DNA of 64,000 nt from SZUA-444 sp965226565 (GTDB taxonomy: Bacteria; Bacillota; Clostridia; Oscillospirales; Ruminococcaceae). The position numbers were made by a program, and so were the translations under genes. This document shows, piece by piece, positions 23,664 to 32,799 of this stretch. Position 1 is the first letter of the stretch. Each line of letters begins with the position of its first letter. The stretch lies in NCBI GenBank assembly GCA_965226565.1, contig CBDDDI010000004.1:124001-188000 (forward strand), in the 5' to 3' direction. A model generated the notes under the pieces. The model did not search any database, had not been told where the DNA came from, and worked only from the letters and a program-made list of their open reading frames with translations.

Positions 23664-24152
23664 TTAATAACCTTCAGTTCCATTAATAGATTCATCGTTT
23701 TCAATCCAATCATCTACATTTAAAACTTTATATTCATCTTTAGTAACTCTAACATAAACATTTTTAATACCAGCATTAATAATAACACGCTTACACATAG
23801 AACAAGGTTCAACTTGTCCATAAAGTTCATTAGTTTTTGCATCATGACATGCTAAAAATATATCAGCGCCTATCATATCACGTCTAGAAGCTGAAATAAT
23901 AGCATTTTGCTCTGCATGAACAGAACGACATAACTCATATCTTTGACCTTTTGGAACATTAAGCTTTTCTCTTGTACAATAACCTAAATCAGAACAATTT
24001 GCACGTCCTCTTGGAGCTCCAGCATATCCAGATGAAATAATCTCATCGTTTTTCACTATAATAGCACCAAATTTCCTTCTAATACAAGTACTACGTTCAA
24101 GAACTGTTTCTGTAATATCAAGATAATAGTTTATTTTATCACGTCTTAGCAA
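23664..24152 (-). CDS. comEB: Deoxycytidylate deaminase family protein
   Basis: Zinc enzyme that deaminates dCMP to dUMP for thymidylate synthesis. 162 residues; zinc motifs CRSVHAEQNAI and VEPCSMCKRVI, plus an extra Cys pair (ANCSDLGYCTRE) typical of dCMP deaminases. The start is TTG at 24152, with AGGAGG 8 bases upstream and no ATG at hand. Single-gene unit ending in a terminator upstream of spoIIAA. Confidence 0.92.
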   Translation of the reverse strand: MLRRDKINYYLDITETVLERSTCIRRKFGAIIVKNDEIISSGYAGAPRGRANCSDLGYCTREKLNVPKGQRYELCRSVHAEQNAIISASRRDMIGADIFLACHDAKTNELYGQVEPCSMCKRVIINAGIKNVYVRVTKDEYKVLNVDDWIENDESINGTEGY

Positions 24153-24199
24153 AATATGTACCTCCTAAAAATATATAATAAAAAAATTATAATATACTT

Positions 24200-24228
24200 T
24201 TGAAGACTTTACAAGTTATTTCTAAAAT
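24200..24228 (+). promoter_or_regulatory. Promoter of rsmA
   Basis: TTGAAG-N17-TAAAAT, 44 bases upstream of the rsmA start. Confidence 0.6.
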
Positions 24229-24271
24229 GTTAAACTTAAACGAATTATAAAATAAATCATAAAGAGGTTAT

Positions 24272-25129
24272 ATGGAAAATTTATCAAATATAAATGTAAT
24301 AAAAGATATTTTAAAAAAACATGGCTTTTCTTTTTCAAAATCATTAGGACAAAACTTTTTAATTAATCCTTCTGTATGTCCAAAAATCGCAGAAATGGGA
24401 AATGCAAAAAAAGGTTTTGGAGTTATTGAGATAGGAACAGGAATTGGAGTTTTAACTAATGAACTTTGCAAAAACGCAGAAAAAGTTGTTGCTGTTGAAA
24501 TTGATAACAGACTTATTCCAGTTCTTGATGAAACAATGTCAGAACATAAAAATTTCAAAGTTATAAACAAAGATATTATGAAAGTAGATATAAAAAAACT
24601 TATTGAAGATGAATTTGAAGGACTTGATATAGCAGTTTGTGCTAATCTTCCTTATTATATTACTTCTCCAATAATAATGATGCTGCTTGAAAAAAGATTA
24701 CCAATAAAATCAATAACAGTAATGGTCCAAAAAGAAGCTGCTGAAAGATTATGTGCACAAATGTCAACAAGACAAATGGGAGCTGTTACTGTAGCAGTAA
24801 GATATTTTTCAACACCTAAAATTTTATTTAATGTTTCAAAAGGCAGTTTTATGCCAGCACCAAATGTTGACTCATGTGTAATAAGACTTGATATAAATGA
24901 AACAACACCAAAAGGTGTAACAAATGAAGATTTCTTCTTCAAAATTGTAAGAGGAGCATTTTCACAAAGAAGAAAAACATTTGCAAATTCAGTATCTTCA
25001 TCATGCAATATAGAAAAACAAAAAATCTTTGATGCACTTAAAGAACACGATTTATCACAGTCAATTAGACCTGAACAATTAACAATGTCAGACTTTATTA
25101 ACTTAAGCGAAAGTCTTATTGAAAAATAA
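24272..25129 (+). CDS. rsmA: 16S rRNA dimethyladenosine transferase
   Basis: Dimethylates A1518 and A1519 of 16S rRNA in late small-subunit assembly. 285 residues. SKSLGQNFL at the N-terminus, SAM motif I VIEIGTGIGVLT, motif IV NLPYYITSP, and the C-terminal AFSQRRKTFANS motif are all present. ATG 24272 follows AAAGAGG. In many Firmicutes rsmA neighbours rnmV; here rnmV lies 7 kb away on the other strand. Confidence 0.96.
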   Translation: MENLSNINVIKDILKKHGFSFSKSLGQNFLINPSVCPKIAEMGNAKKGFGVIEIGTGIGVLTNELCKNAEKVVAVEIDNRLIPVLDETMSEHKNFKVINKDIMKVDIKKLIEDEFEGLDIAVCANLPYYITSPIIMMLLEKRLPIKSITVMVQKEAAERLCAQMSTRQMGAVTVAVRYFSTPKILFNVSKGSFMPAPNVDSCVIRLDINETTPKGVTNEDFFFKIVRGAFSQRRKTFANSVSSSCNIEKQKIFDALKEHDLSQSIRPEQLTMSDFINLSESLIEK

Positions 25130-25139
25130 AAAGCAAAAG

Positions 25140-25175
25140 AAACAAGGGAACTTTATTAAAAAAGTTCCCTTGTTT
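25140..25175. terminator. Bidirectional terminator between rsmA and the GGDEF/EAL gene
   Basis: AAACAAGGGAACTTT pairs with AAGTTCCCTTGTTTT. The stop codon of the minus-strand gene lies inside the stem. Confidence 0.88.
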
Positions 25176-28100
25176 TATTATCTTTTTGTTCTACAAGAGT
25201 TGTTTCTTGTAACATTTTTTCAAATTGATCAGCTGGAACAGGTCTGCCAAAATAATAACCTTGAATTAAATCAGCCTCAAGTTCACAAAGTCTATCAAAT
25301 TGACTTCTATTTTCAACACCTTCAGCACATATTTTTATATCCAAAGCATGCGCCAAAGAAACTATAGAATTAATAAATATTTGAGTTGTAGAGTTATTTT
25401 CCATATCATCAATAAACGATTTATCAATTTTAATAGTATTAAGTGGAATCTCTTTAATATTATTTAATGATGAATAACCAGTTCCAAAATCATCAAGTGA
25501 AACTGAAACGCCCATAGCAGTAAGTTCATCTAAAATTCCTCTAACTTTATTAAAATCACTTATTGCTAAGCTTTCTGTAACCTCAAAAGTAATATTTCTA
25601 TATGGAGCACCACTACTATGAATAATTCCTTGAGCAACAGTTACAAAATCAACTTCAAAAAGTTGAGCAACTGAAATATTAATGCTCATACTAAAATCTT
25701 CATGGCCTAAATCAATCATTCTTTTACATTGCTTACAAGCTTTTTGCATTACAAGTTCACCAAGCTCAAGCATCAATCCTAAACGTTCTGCCAGCTCTAT
25801 AAACTCAACAGGAGAAACCATTCCTAGATTTTCATTATCCCATCTTAACAAAGCTTCTGCACCCACTATTTTTTGAGTTTGTGCATTAACAATAGGCTGA
25901 AAATACAATATAAAATCTTGACATCCATTTGCAATACTTTCTCTTAAATATCTTTCAAGCTCCATACTGCGTATAGAATTCATACCAATTTGGTATTCAT
26001 AATGAGTACATCTGTTTTTACCTGAATTTTTGGCATTATACATAGCCATATCAACTTTTTTAAGTATCTCATTAAAATTAGTTCCATCAACAGGAAATTG
26101 AGCAATACCCATACTCATCGTGCAAAAATATGATGAATCCGAAATACTCCATCGTTCTCTAAATTTAGAGAACAAAATATTTGTTATAAATTCAAGTTTG
26201 TCACAATATTCATATGGAAGAAGAAGAACAAATTCATCTCCACCAAATCTATATGTATATTCACCTGAATACGGCAAACTTTTTAAGAATTTAGAAATAA
26301 CCTGTAAAAGTATATCTCCATAATGATGACCTAATTCATCATTTACATTTTTAAAATTATCAAGATCCAAAAATAGCATATATCCATGTCCTGAATTTTG
26401 AAGTGCTGCATCAACTAATTGAGTAAAATCTTTTTCAAGCATTCTTCTATTTGGAAGATTAGTTAAATAATCCATCAAAACTTGATTTTCAATTAATTTT
26501 TCATACTCAACTTTTTCAGTTATATTGCTAATTGTAAACAATTTAACAAGTGTTCCGTCTACCCATATTATACCTGTTTGAGTAACACTAAGCCATTGTT
26601 TTGTAAAATCACAAAAAATCTCTACATACGTATGCTGATTATCTTCTGGATTAAGAAATTCCGTATAAATTTGATTATAATAATTAAATTTATCATATTC
26701 TAAAACTTGCCATAAATATTTATTTAAAGTATTTGTATTAAAATTTTCTTCAAATTTTCTATTAGAAAATATTATCGTGTCGTCTTCAACTGTACATACA
26801 CATACAAGCGAATCCATATTATCTATAACAGTTTTAAATGTATTAAGAGTTGTGGATAATTCTTGTTGAGCTGTCAATTTCTGAAATGTGTTTCCCATTA
26901 TTTGTGATAAATCAGATATTAATGATATAATCTTCTTATCCCATTTTCTATTATTATCTTCATCACATATTGCTACATATCCAATGTTCCCAGGAGTACA
27001 AACTATACTATATATAATAAAACTATAATCTCCAATTTTCAAAAATTCATCTTCACAATCAGATGAACCTCCGAAACCATCTCTATAAGCAGTACCATAT
27101 TTTTTTAACCTTTTTAACATTTTAGGATACTTACGCTTCATTTCATTCATAGCTAAAATATAGTCACTTTTAGTTTTAGTTTTTCTATCATATAAAAGAA
27201 CTCTATTACTTTCTTTTAATTTATGTGGCAAAACAACTATAACCTTTGAGCCATGTACATAATCTGCAACCTTTTGCAAAGTATCTTGTATAGCTTGAAT
27301 ATAATCACTAGTATTATGTAAATCTTTTAATATACTAGAAATAATTTGAGAATGTTTAAAATTAATCTCTATATTTTTTCTATTGGAATTAATTATATCA
27401 AGAAATTTGTGCTGATTACTAAAATTATAAATCATTAAATCAATATAATATAAGTTATCTGAGACTATATTAATAGAAACATCAAAAAGAGCATAACAAT
27501 TTACATCATCATCTTGATCTAATTTAAAAATATTACAAAAATCAAGTTTATTCTTATTAATTTTAGATATAGACTGTTTTTTAATAATATTTTTATCAAA
27601 ATCAGATAACAAAGAAAAAATAAACTGCTTACTTTCTTTAATTTTCTTAATATCTAAATTAAATTCATCTGGAACTGAAAAAAGTTCAAACAAATTAAAA
27701 CCTGTCTCCTTAGTATAAGACAAATTAGAATAAAACATCTCTTGTGTATTAATGTAAGATGTTATTTTCTTAGCATTAGCACACTCAGATTTTAAACTAT
27801 AAACATCAAGAAAATAAAGTTCCGCACAAACTCCTCTTTCAGTTTGATGCAAAACAGTATGAGTCATCGTTTGAAAGACATCTTTATTTTTATCAGCAAT
27901 TTTAAGATGACAATCAAAAAACTTAGTCTCTTTTTTTAATTTTTTTTCAAAAGTGTTTTTGTAAAATTCATATTCTGATGGCAGCAAAATTTCAGATAAA
28001 TGCATTTGATTTTCTGTTACTTCTTCATAATTATACCCAATACAATTTATTTTGTGAGAACAAAATGTAATAAGGAAATCTTTTTTATAATCAAATTTCA

Positions 28101-28209
28101 CAACAAAGAACGGATAGAAAGTAACATCAGCAAAATCAAGATTACTAAAAATTTGACAGAAATCATTATTTCGTAATAATTTTGTTATTTCTAAAGAATT
28201 ATTATCCAC
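25156..28209 (-). CDS. GGDEF/EAL cyclic-di-GMP protein with PAS/GAF-like sensor region
   Basis: 1017 residues, no transmembrane segment obvious. The first 480 residues are sensory, with a PAS-like start, a GAF-like middle and a second PAS domain just before the catalytic part. GGDEF domain: TNLPNRRMLEKDF, FLDLDNFKNVND and RFGGDEFVLLL, the intact cyclase site. EAL domain: GAEALLRW, NISVAQLF, FEVTES, SLDDFGTGYSSL, KIDKSFI, AEGVE and QGYYFGRP, all catalytic residues kept. It may therefore make or degrade c-di-GMP, or switch. Start chosen as GTG 28209, with GGGGAGG 8 bases upstream; the frame extends to 28311 but would cross the promoter. Stands alone with its own promoter and terminator. Confidence 0.92.
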   Translation of the reverse strand: MDNNSLEITKLLRNNDFCQIFSNLDFADVTFYPFFVVKFDYKKDFLITFCSHKINCIGYNYEEVTENQMHLSEILLPSEYEFYKNTFEKKLKKETKFFDCHLKIADKNKDVFQTMTHTVLHQTERGVCAELYFLDVYSLKSECANAKKITSYINTQEMFYSNLSYTKETGFNLFELFSVPDEFNLDIKKIKESKQFIFSLLSDFDKNIIKKQSISKINKNKLDFCNIFKLDQDDDVNCYALFDVSINIVSDNLYYIDLMIYNFSNQHKFLDIINSNRKNIEINFKHSQIISSILKDLHNTSDYIQAIQDTLQKVADYVHGSKVIVVLPHKLKESNRVLLYDRKTKTKSDYILAMNEMKRKYPKMLKRLKKYGTAYRDGFGGSSDCEDEFLKIGDYSFIIYSIVCTPGNIGYVAICDEDNNRKWDKKIISLISDLSQIMGNTFQKLTAQQELSTTLNTFKTVIDNMDSLVCVCTVEDDTIIFSNRKFEENFNTNTLNKYLWQVLEYDKFNYYNQIYTEFLNPEDNQHTYVEIFCDFTKQWLSVTQTGIIWVDGTLVKLFTISNITEKVEYEKLIENQVLMDYLTNLPNRRMLEKDFTQLVDAALQNSGHGYMLFLDLDNFKNVNDELGHHYGDILLQVISKFLKSLPYSGEYTYRFGGDEFVLLLPYEYCDKLEFITNILFSKFRERWSISDSSYFCTMSMGIAQFPVDGTNFNEILKKVDMAMYNAKNSGKNRCTHYEYQIGMNSIRSMELERYLRESIANGCQDFILYFQPIVNAQTQKIVGAEALLRWDNENLGMVSPVEFIELAERLGLMLELGELVMQKACKQCKRMIDLGHEDFSMSINISVAQLFEVDFVTVAQGIIHSSGAPYRNITFEVTESLAISDFNKVRGILDELTAMGVSVSLDDFGTGYSSLNNIKEIPLNTIKIDKSFIDDMENNSTTQIFINSIVSLAHALDIKICAEGVENRSQFDRLCELEADLIQGYYFGRPVPADQFEKMLQETTLVEQKDNKTRELF

Positions 28210-28242
28210 AACAAGTTCCTCCCCGTCCAATATATTACTGTT

Positions 28243-28271
28243 ATTATAACACTTACTGATGAAATTTGCAA
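28243..28271 (-). promoter_or_regulatory. Promoter of the GGDEF/EAL gene
   Basis: TTGCAA-N17-TATAAT on the minus strand, about 35 bases upstream of the GTG start. It also argues against the longer open frame. Confidence 0.75.
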
Positions 28272-28360
28272 TAAAAACAAATATATTATAAATTATACAT
28301 TTACTATACACATAATCTACGAAAACAGTCGATATTTAGAGGCTTTGTAAAAAAGTATTC

Positions 28361-28395
28361 AAAAAAAATATTGGATTTTATCTAAAAAATCCAAT
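28361..28395 (-). terminator. Terminator of pyrB
   Basis: ATTGGATTTT pairs with AAAATCCAAT, followed on the minus strand by a run of eight T residues. Confidence 0.88.
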
Positions 28396-28433
28396 AAAAA
28401 AAATTGTTAATTTTTTTGTTCTAAATACAATTT

Positions 28434-29507
28434 CTATACTTTCTTATCACAATATTCACAAATATACTCATTTGACTTTTCTCTAAATAATTTAGGTAAA
28501 TATTTTTCAGAATGAGTAATGCATCTAGGATTAGAGCAAACTTTATCTTTCATAATATTATTTGTTACAAATTGATCTGTTGTTTTTTCACTTTCAAGCA
28601 TAGTTAATATTAATGCCATTCTTGCAAACACACCATACTCCGCTTGTTTAAAATACAACGCTCTTGGATCATCATCAACTTCAACAGTTATCTCATCAAC
28701 TCTTGGCAATGGATGTAAAACAATCATATCTGATTTTGCTTTACTCATTTTTTTAGTATCAAGTACATAAACATCTTTTTGCTCTTCATATTCTTTCAAA
28801 GAAGTAAATCTTTCTTTTTGAATTCTTGTCATATACAAAACATCCAGATCACTTATTGCACTTTCTAAACAAGTAACTTCAGTATATTTACAACCATTTT
28901 TAGTAATATACTCTTTTATATAATCAGGAATTTTCAATTCTTCTGTTGAAATTAACACAAACTCATTATTTTCAAAACAAGATAATGCTTTACAAAGAGA
29001 ATGAGTTGTCCTACCATTTAAAAGATCTCCACACAAACCAATTTTAAGATTATTTAGTCTTCCTTTTTCTTGTTGCAAAGTAACCAAATCAGTTAAAGTT
29101 TGAGTTGGATGAAGATGTCCACCATCTCCAGCATTAATCATTGGACAATCTGCAGTCATTGCAACAGATTTGACACTTCCTTCTAAAGGATGTCTCATAA
29201 CAACAATATCAGCATAATTACTAACAACTTTTGTTGTATCTTTTAAATTTTCACCTTTAGCAACTGAAGTTGTTGATGGATTATCAAATCCTATTATTGA
29301 TCCACCAAGTTTTAACATAGCTGTTTGAAAAGACATTTGAGTTCTTGTTGATGGCTCATAAAAAAGAGTTCCCATAACTTTTCCAGAGCATCTATGCATA
29401 TAATATTTTGGATGTTCTATTATATCACTTGCTAGTTTTAATAATTTTTCCCACCATTCAATAGGATAATCATTCAAATCAATAAAATGTAAAAAACGTT
29501 CTTTCAT
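28434..29507 (-). CDS. pyrB: Aspartate carbamoyltransferase fused to a PyrI-like zinc domain
   Basis: Forms carbamoyl-aspartate in pyrimidine synthesis. Residues 1-305 are the catalytic chain with the carbamoyl-phosphate motif EPSTRTQMSF, MRHPLEG, GDGGHLHPTQTLTDL and HPLPRVDEI. The last 45 residues carry Cys324, Cys329, Cys350 and Cys353 in the spacing C-x4-C-x20-C-x2-C, as in the zinc domain of the regulatory chain PyrI. The nucleotide-binding allosteric half of PyrI is absent. PyrB-PyrI fusions are known in some bacteria; this is a short version. ATG 29507 follows TTGGAGG. No other pyr gene is near. Confidence 0.93.
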   Translation of the reverse strand: MKERFLHFIDLNDYPIEWWEKLLKLASDIIEHPKYYMHRCSGKVMGTLFYEPSTRTQMSFQTAMLKLGGSIIGFDNPSTTSVAKGENLKDTTKVVSNYADIVVMRHPLEGSVKSVAMTADCPMINAGDGGHLHPTQTLTDLVTLQQEKGRLNNLKIGLCGDLLNGRTTHSLCKALSCFENNEFVLISTEELKIPDYIKEYITKNGCKYTEVTCLESAISDLDVLYMTRIQKERFTSLKEYEEQKDVYVLDTKKMSKAKSDMIVLHPLPRVDEITVEVDDDPRALYFKQAEYGVFARMALILTMLESEKTTDQFVTNNIMKDKVCSNPRCITHSEKYLPKLFREKSNEYICEYCDKKV

Positions 29508-29537
29508 ATATCCTCCAATTTAATTTTAAATCTTCTT

Positions 29538-29566
29538 ATTTTACCACTCAAATAATATTTTGTCAA
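29538..29566 (-). promoter_or_regulatory. Promoter of pyrB
   Basis: TTGACA-N17-TAAAAT on the minus strand. No PyrR-type hairpin is evident between it and the gene. Confidence 0.7.
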
Positions 29567-29580
29567 TATAATAATAAATA

Positions 29581-29614
29581 AAAAAGGAAACTTTTAATTA
29601 CAAAAAAGTTTCCT
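29581..29614 (-). terminator. Terminator after the AlgX-like gene
   Basis: AGGAAACTTTT pairs with AAAAGTTTCCT, T-run following on the minus strand. Confidence 0.85.
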
Positions 29615-29624
29615 AAATATATTT

Positions 29625-30761
29625 TTATTTATACGTTTGCAATTTTTTTATATTTGTTTGTTGTGAAAAATTCTTAGCATTGTATAAAAACAAAATCTGA
29701 TCTACATTTTCCATATTAACATATTGATTTATATTACCACGTATATATCTCAAATCTATCATTTGAATTTGAGAATAATGTGTAGTTAAAAAAGGAATAA
29801 AACAATGTGCATAGCTATCTTTTATAACTAATAGATTCTTTCCTTTTTTAATATCTGTAGTTACTTTAACACTAGGTTGATTAGGTCCTAAAAAAGATGA
29901 ATACTTATCTTTTTTATTTAAATAATCCATAAAATACATGCTTGGATAGTGTTTCACATTTATTCCATCATTAACTTCCACATCTAGAATTTTAGGCCCA
30001 TTATTATAATGATAGAAATCTATTGTATCAGGTTTAACATTTTTTAATACCTTTGAATAAATAGTTCCATAAAAGCTACTACTAGCATGCTCTATATCAT
30101 AAAAATTTAAAGGTATAGGCTCAAATCCCATTTTTTCTATTGAAGATGCATATGCATAATATGCTCCTAAAGATGTCCAATGATGATCAGTATTATAATA
30201 AATATATTCATTTTTAGTAACATTAAGAGCATCATATGAATTCAAATCAACAATAGAACGATTCAGCTTCTTATTAACATAATCTATAAACAATTTTTGA
30301 TTATTAACAGGAGCATTTGAAGGAATCATATCTCTGTAAATTCCTACTGAAGTAGGAACAATCATAGCATAAACCTCTTTATTTACAACTTTGGCAAAAT
30401 GATTTATAGCATCAATACTTTTACTAACTTCTATATAATTTGGATCACCAAATCTATCCATCAATCTATTCTTAGTAATAAAAACATTATTTATTTCTCT
30501 TTTTCCAGTACTAAGCTCTAAAGTTGTTTTAAGACCAATCCAATTAGGCCTTGCAATAAAATGATCAGAAATATAATTATCTAATCCTTTCATATAAGAC
30601 CTGTCCATTACAGAATCAAAACTAAACTCAGGCAACTTTGCTAAATTTCTATTTTCAGCTTCAGAAAATTCTTTTTTCTTACTTATAATTAATTGAATTG
30701 GCATTGAAGTGATAAAAACAAAAAATATAATGATAGTAATAATTTTAGTATATGTTTTCAT
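29625..30761 (-). CDS. AlgX/DHHW-type SGNH-like acetylation protein
   Basis: 378 residues with an N-terminal membrane anchor (IITIIIFFVFITSMPIQLII) and the rest predicted outside the cell. The motif NTDHHWTSLGAYYAYAS and LVIKDSYAHCFIPFL match the AlgX/AlgJ and DHHW families, which move acetyl groups onto extracellular polysaccharides with a Ser-His-Asp site. It lies 12 bases after an MBOAT gene; the two together form the usual two-part acetylation system (membrane carrier plus extracellular transferase). The polysaccharide substrate is not shown by the context. Confidence 0.85.
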   Translation of the reverse strand: MKTYTKIITIIIFFVFITSMPIQLIISKKKEFSEAENRNLAKLPEFSFDSVMDRSYMKGLDNYISDHFIARPNWIGLKTTLELSTGKREINNVFITKNRLMDRFGDPNYIEVSKSIDAINHFAKVVNKEVYAMIVPTSVGIYRDMIPSNAPVNNQKLFIDYVNKKLNRSIVDLNSYDALNVTKNEYIYYNTDHHWTSLGAYYAYASSIEKMGFEPIPLNFYDIEHASSSFYGTIYSKVLKNVKPDTIDFYHYNNGPKILDVEVNDGINVKHYPSMYFMDYLNKKDKYSSFLGPNQPSVKVTTDIKKGKNLLVIKDSYAHCFIPFLTTHYSQIQMIDLRYIRGNINQYVNMENVDQILFLYNAKNFSQQTNIKKLQTYK

Positions 30762-30772
30762 AACCTCTCCTT

Positions 30773-32176
30773 TTAAAATCTAAAATACAAAAATGGATTA
30801 TATGTTGCGTCAACAAGATAAGTTGTGCATATTATTAAAATAACAAATTGAAATATTGGTACTGCATATTGAATTACATTACCTTTTAAAGAAATCAATT
30901 TATTATATACTTTTTTAACTATCTCAGTTGAGCCTATAATACAAATAATAAACAACAAAGCATTGCTCATAAATATATATGTTGTTGTTTTATCAACAAA
31001 TATTCCTGTTGAACCAAACATAGCGCCTAAATAATTTTTAGCATTAGCTAAACCTTCTATATCAAAGAACACCCATCCTATTAAAACTAAAACAAAGGTA
31101 TAAATTTGTAATAGTATTTTTGGAATTTTCTCCATAACTTTTTTTAATACAAAACGTTCTAATACTATTAAAACTCCAAAATACAAACCCCAAATAACAA
31201 AATTCCAACTTGCACCATGCCAGAAACCTGTTAATGTCCATACAATTAATAGATTCCTTAATGTTTTAAGATTACTTACTCTATTTCCACCTAACGGAAT
31301 ATACACATATGAACGAAACCATGATCCCAAAGTCATATGCCATCTTCTCCAAAACTCAGAGATGCTTTTTGAAACATAAGGATAATTAAAGTTTTCAGGA
31401 AAATTAAATCCTAACATTTTACCAAGCCCGACTGCCATATCAGAATATCCTGAAAAATCATAATAAATTTGAAATGCAAATGCAATAATTCCAATCCATG
31501 CAGTAAGCACAGGAATTTCTGCATAATCCATAGCTTTAATTTGAGTCCAAACAATCCCAATATTATTTGCTAAAATTACTTTTTTACCAAGACCTTTTAC
31601 AAACATTCCAATGCCTTCAGCAACTTTAGTTGTGTTTATAATTCTACTATCAATTTCATTTGCAACATCTTTATATCTAACAATTGGTCCAGCAACAATT
31701 TGTGGAAACAATGTTACATATGATGCAAATGATATAATATTTTTCTGAACTTTTATATTTCTCATATACAAATCTATTGTATATGACATACTTTGGAACG
31801 TATAAAAAGAAATTCCTATTGGCAATGCAAGTTCTGGATCAAAAATATTTGCTCCAAAAATGCTATTTATATTTGTAATGAAAAATGAACCATATTTAAA
31901 CACTGACAATAATCCTAAATTCATTACCACTGATAAGATCAAAAACAACGTTCTTTGTTTTGGCTTATCATCAAATTTATCCATTAATCTACCTATTGTG
32001 TAATCCAACACAGTAGAAAATAACATTATTAATATATAAAAAGGTTCTCCCCATGCGTAAAAAAACAAACTTGAAATTAGTATAATTATATTTTTTGCTT
32101 TCATTGGTACTGCAAAATATGTAAGCAGAACTATTGGCAAAAAAAAGAATAAAAATGTTAAACTAGAAAAAACCAA
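30773..32176 (-). CDS. MBOAT O-acyltransferase (AlgI/PatA-like)
   Basis: 467 residues, about eleven transmembrane helices. Family motifs: FPQIVAGPIVRYKDV, FNFPENFNYPYVSKSISEFWRRWHMTLGSWFRSYVYIPLGG in part, and GFWHGASWNFVIWG with the catalytic His. It carries acyl groups across the membrane for the downstream AlgX-like protein. TTG start at 32176, 9 bases after AAGGAGAG and directly behind the rnmV stop codon. Confidence 0.93.
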   Translation of the reverse strand: MVFSSLTFLFFFLPIVLLTYFAVPMKAKNIIILISSLFFYAWGEPFYILIMLFSTVLDYTIGRLMDKFDDKPKQRTLFLILSVVMNLGLLSVFKYGSFFITNINSIFGANIFDPELALPIGISFYTFQSMSYTIDLYMRNIKVQKNIISFASYVTLFPQIVAGPIVRYKDVANEIDSRIINTTKVAEGIGMFVKGLGKKVILANNIGIVWTQIKAMDYAEIPVLTAWIGIIAFAFQIYYDFSGYSDMAVGLGKMLGFNFPENFNYPYVSKSISEFWRRWHMTLGSWFRSYVYIPLGGNRVSNLKTLRNLLIVWTLTGFWHGASWNFVIWGLYFGVLIVLERFVLKKVMEKIPKILLQIYTFVLVLIGWVFFDIEGLANAKNYLGAMFGSTGIFVDKTTTYIFMSNALLFIICIIGSTEIVKKVYNKLISLKGNVIQYAVPIFQFVILIICTTYLVDATYNPFLYFRF

Positions 32177-32182
32177 ATTAAA

Positions 32183-32788
32183 CTACTCTCCTTTTTGTTG
32201 TGAATTCAACTTTTCAACAACATTCTCAAATTCTGATTTTGTCATCATTGAATTTATTATTTCCAAAATGCCTGTAGTTGTCAATAATTCAGGAAGTCCT
32301 AAATAAGACAACAACTCTTTTCTTTTTTTACTACTATCAGCTCTTCCAGAAAATCCATAATCATAAAAATCTAAACGTGAAATCATATTTTCTTCTTTTT
32401 TAGGAGCATCTTCACATAAAACTCCAGCTTTTTCAAATGCATCTAAAAGAATTTTTTTGCTTATTCCTTCAACTCCAATTTTACCTTCTTTCGACGCTAT
32501 TTGTTTTCTCTTTTCTTTTCCAAATACATCAGGAATATAAACATTAGTTACTTTGCCTTTATTAACAACACTTTTTATATGATTTCTTATTTTAAATCCA
32601 GCAGTATCTGAATCAGTCAAAATAATAATTCCAGTATTTTTTGCATAATAACGTATAATTTCGCATTTTTCTTTATCTTTAAACAAAGAAAAACCATTAG
32701 TAGTTATTATTACACTATTTATAAAAGATGATAATTTTATTTTATCATATTTACCTTCAACAATAATTGCTTGCTTTAAATTTATCAA
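32183..32788 (-). CDS. rnmV: Ribonuclease M5-like Toprim protein
   Basis: Matures 5S rRNA in Firmicutes. 201 residues. Toprim motifs: the Glu of IIVEGKYDK and LTDSDTAGFKIRN; the C-terminal half is the DUF4093-like domain (GRADSSKKRKELLSYLGLP). TTG start at 32788 with AAAGGAG 7 bases upstream. It sits between holA and the MBOAT gene, all on one strand with short gaps. Confidence 0.88.
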   Translation of the reverse strand: MINLKQAIIVEGKYDKIKLSSFINSVIITTNGFSLFKDKEKCEIIRYYAKNTGIIILTDSDTAGFKIRNHIKSVVNKGKVTNVYIPDVFGKEKRKQIASKEGKIGVEGISKKILLDAFEKAGVLCEDAPKKEENMISRLDFYDYGFSGRADSSKKRKELLSYLGLPELLTTTGILEIINSMMTKSEFENVVEKLNSQQKGE

Positions 32789-32799
32789 TTTTTGCTCCT

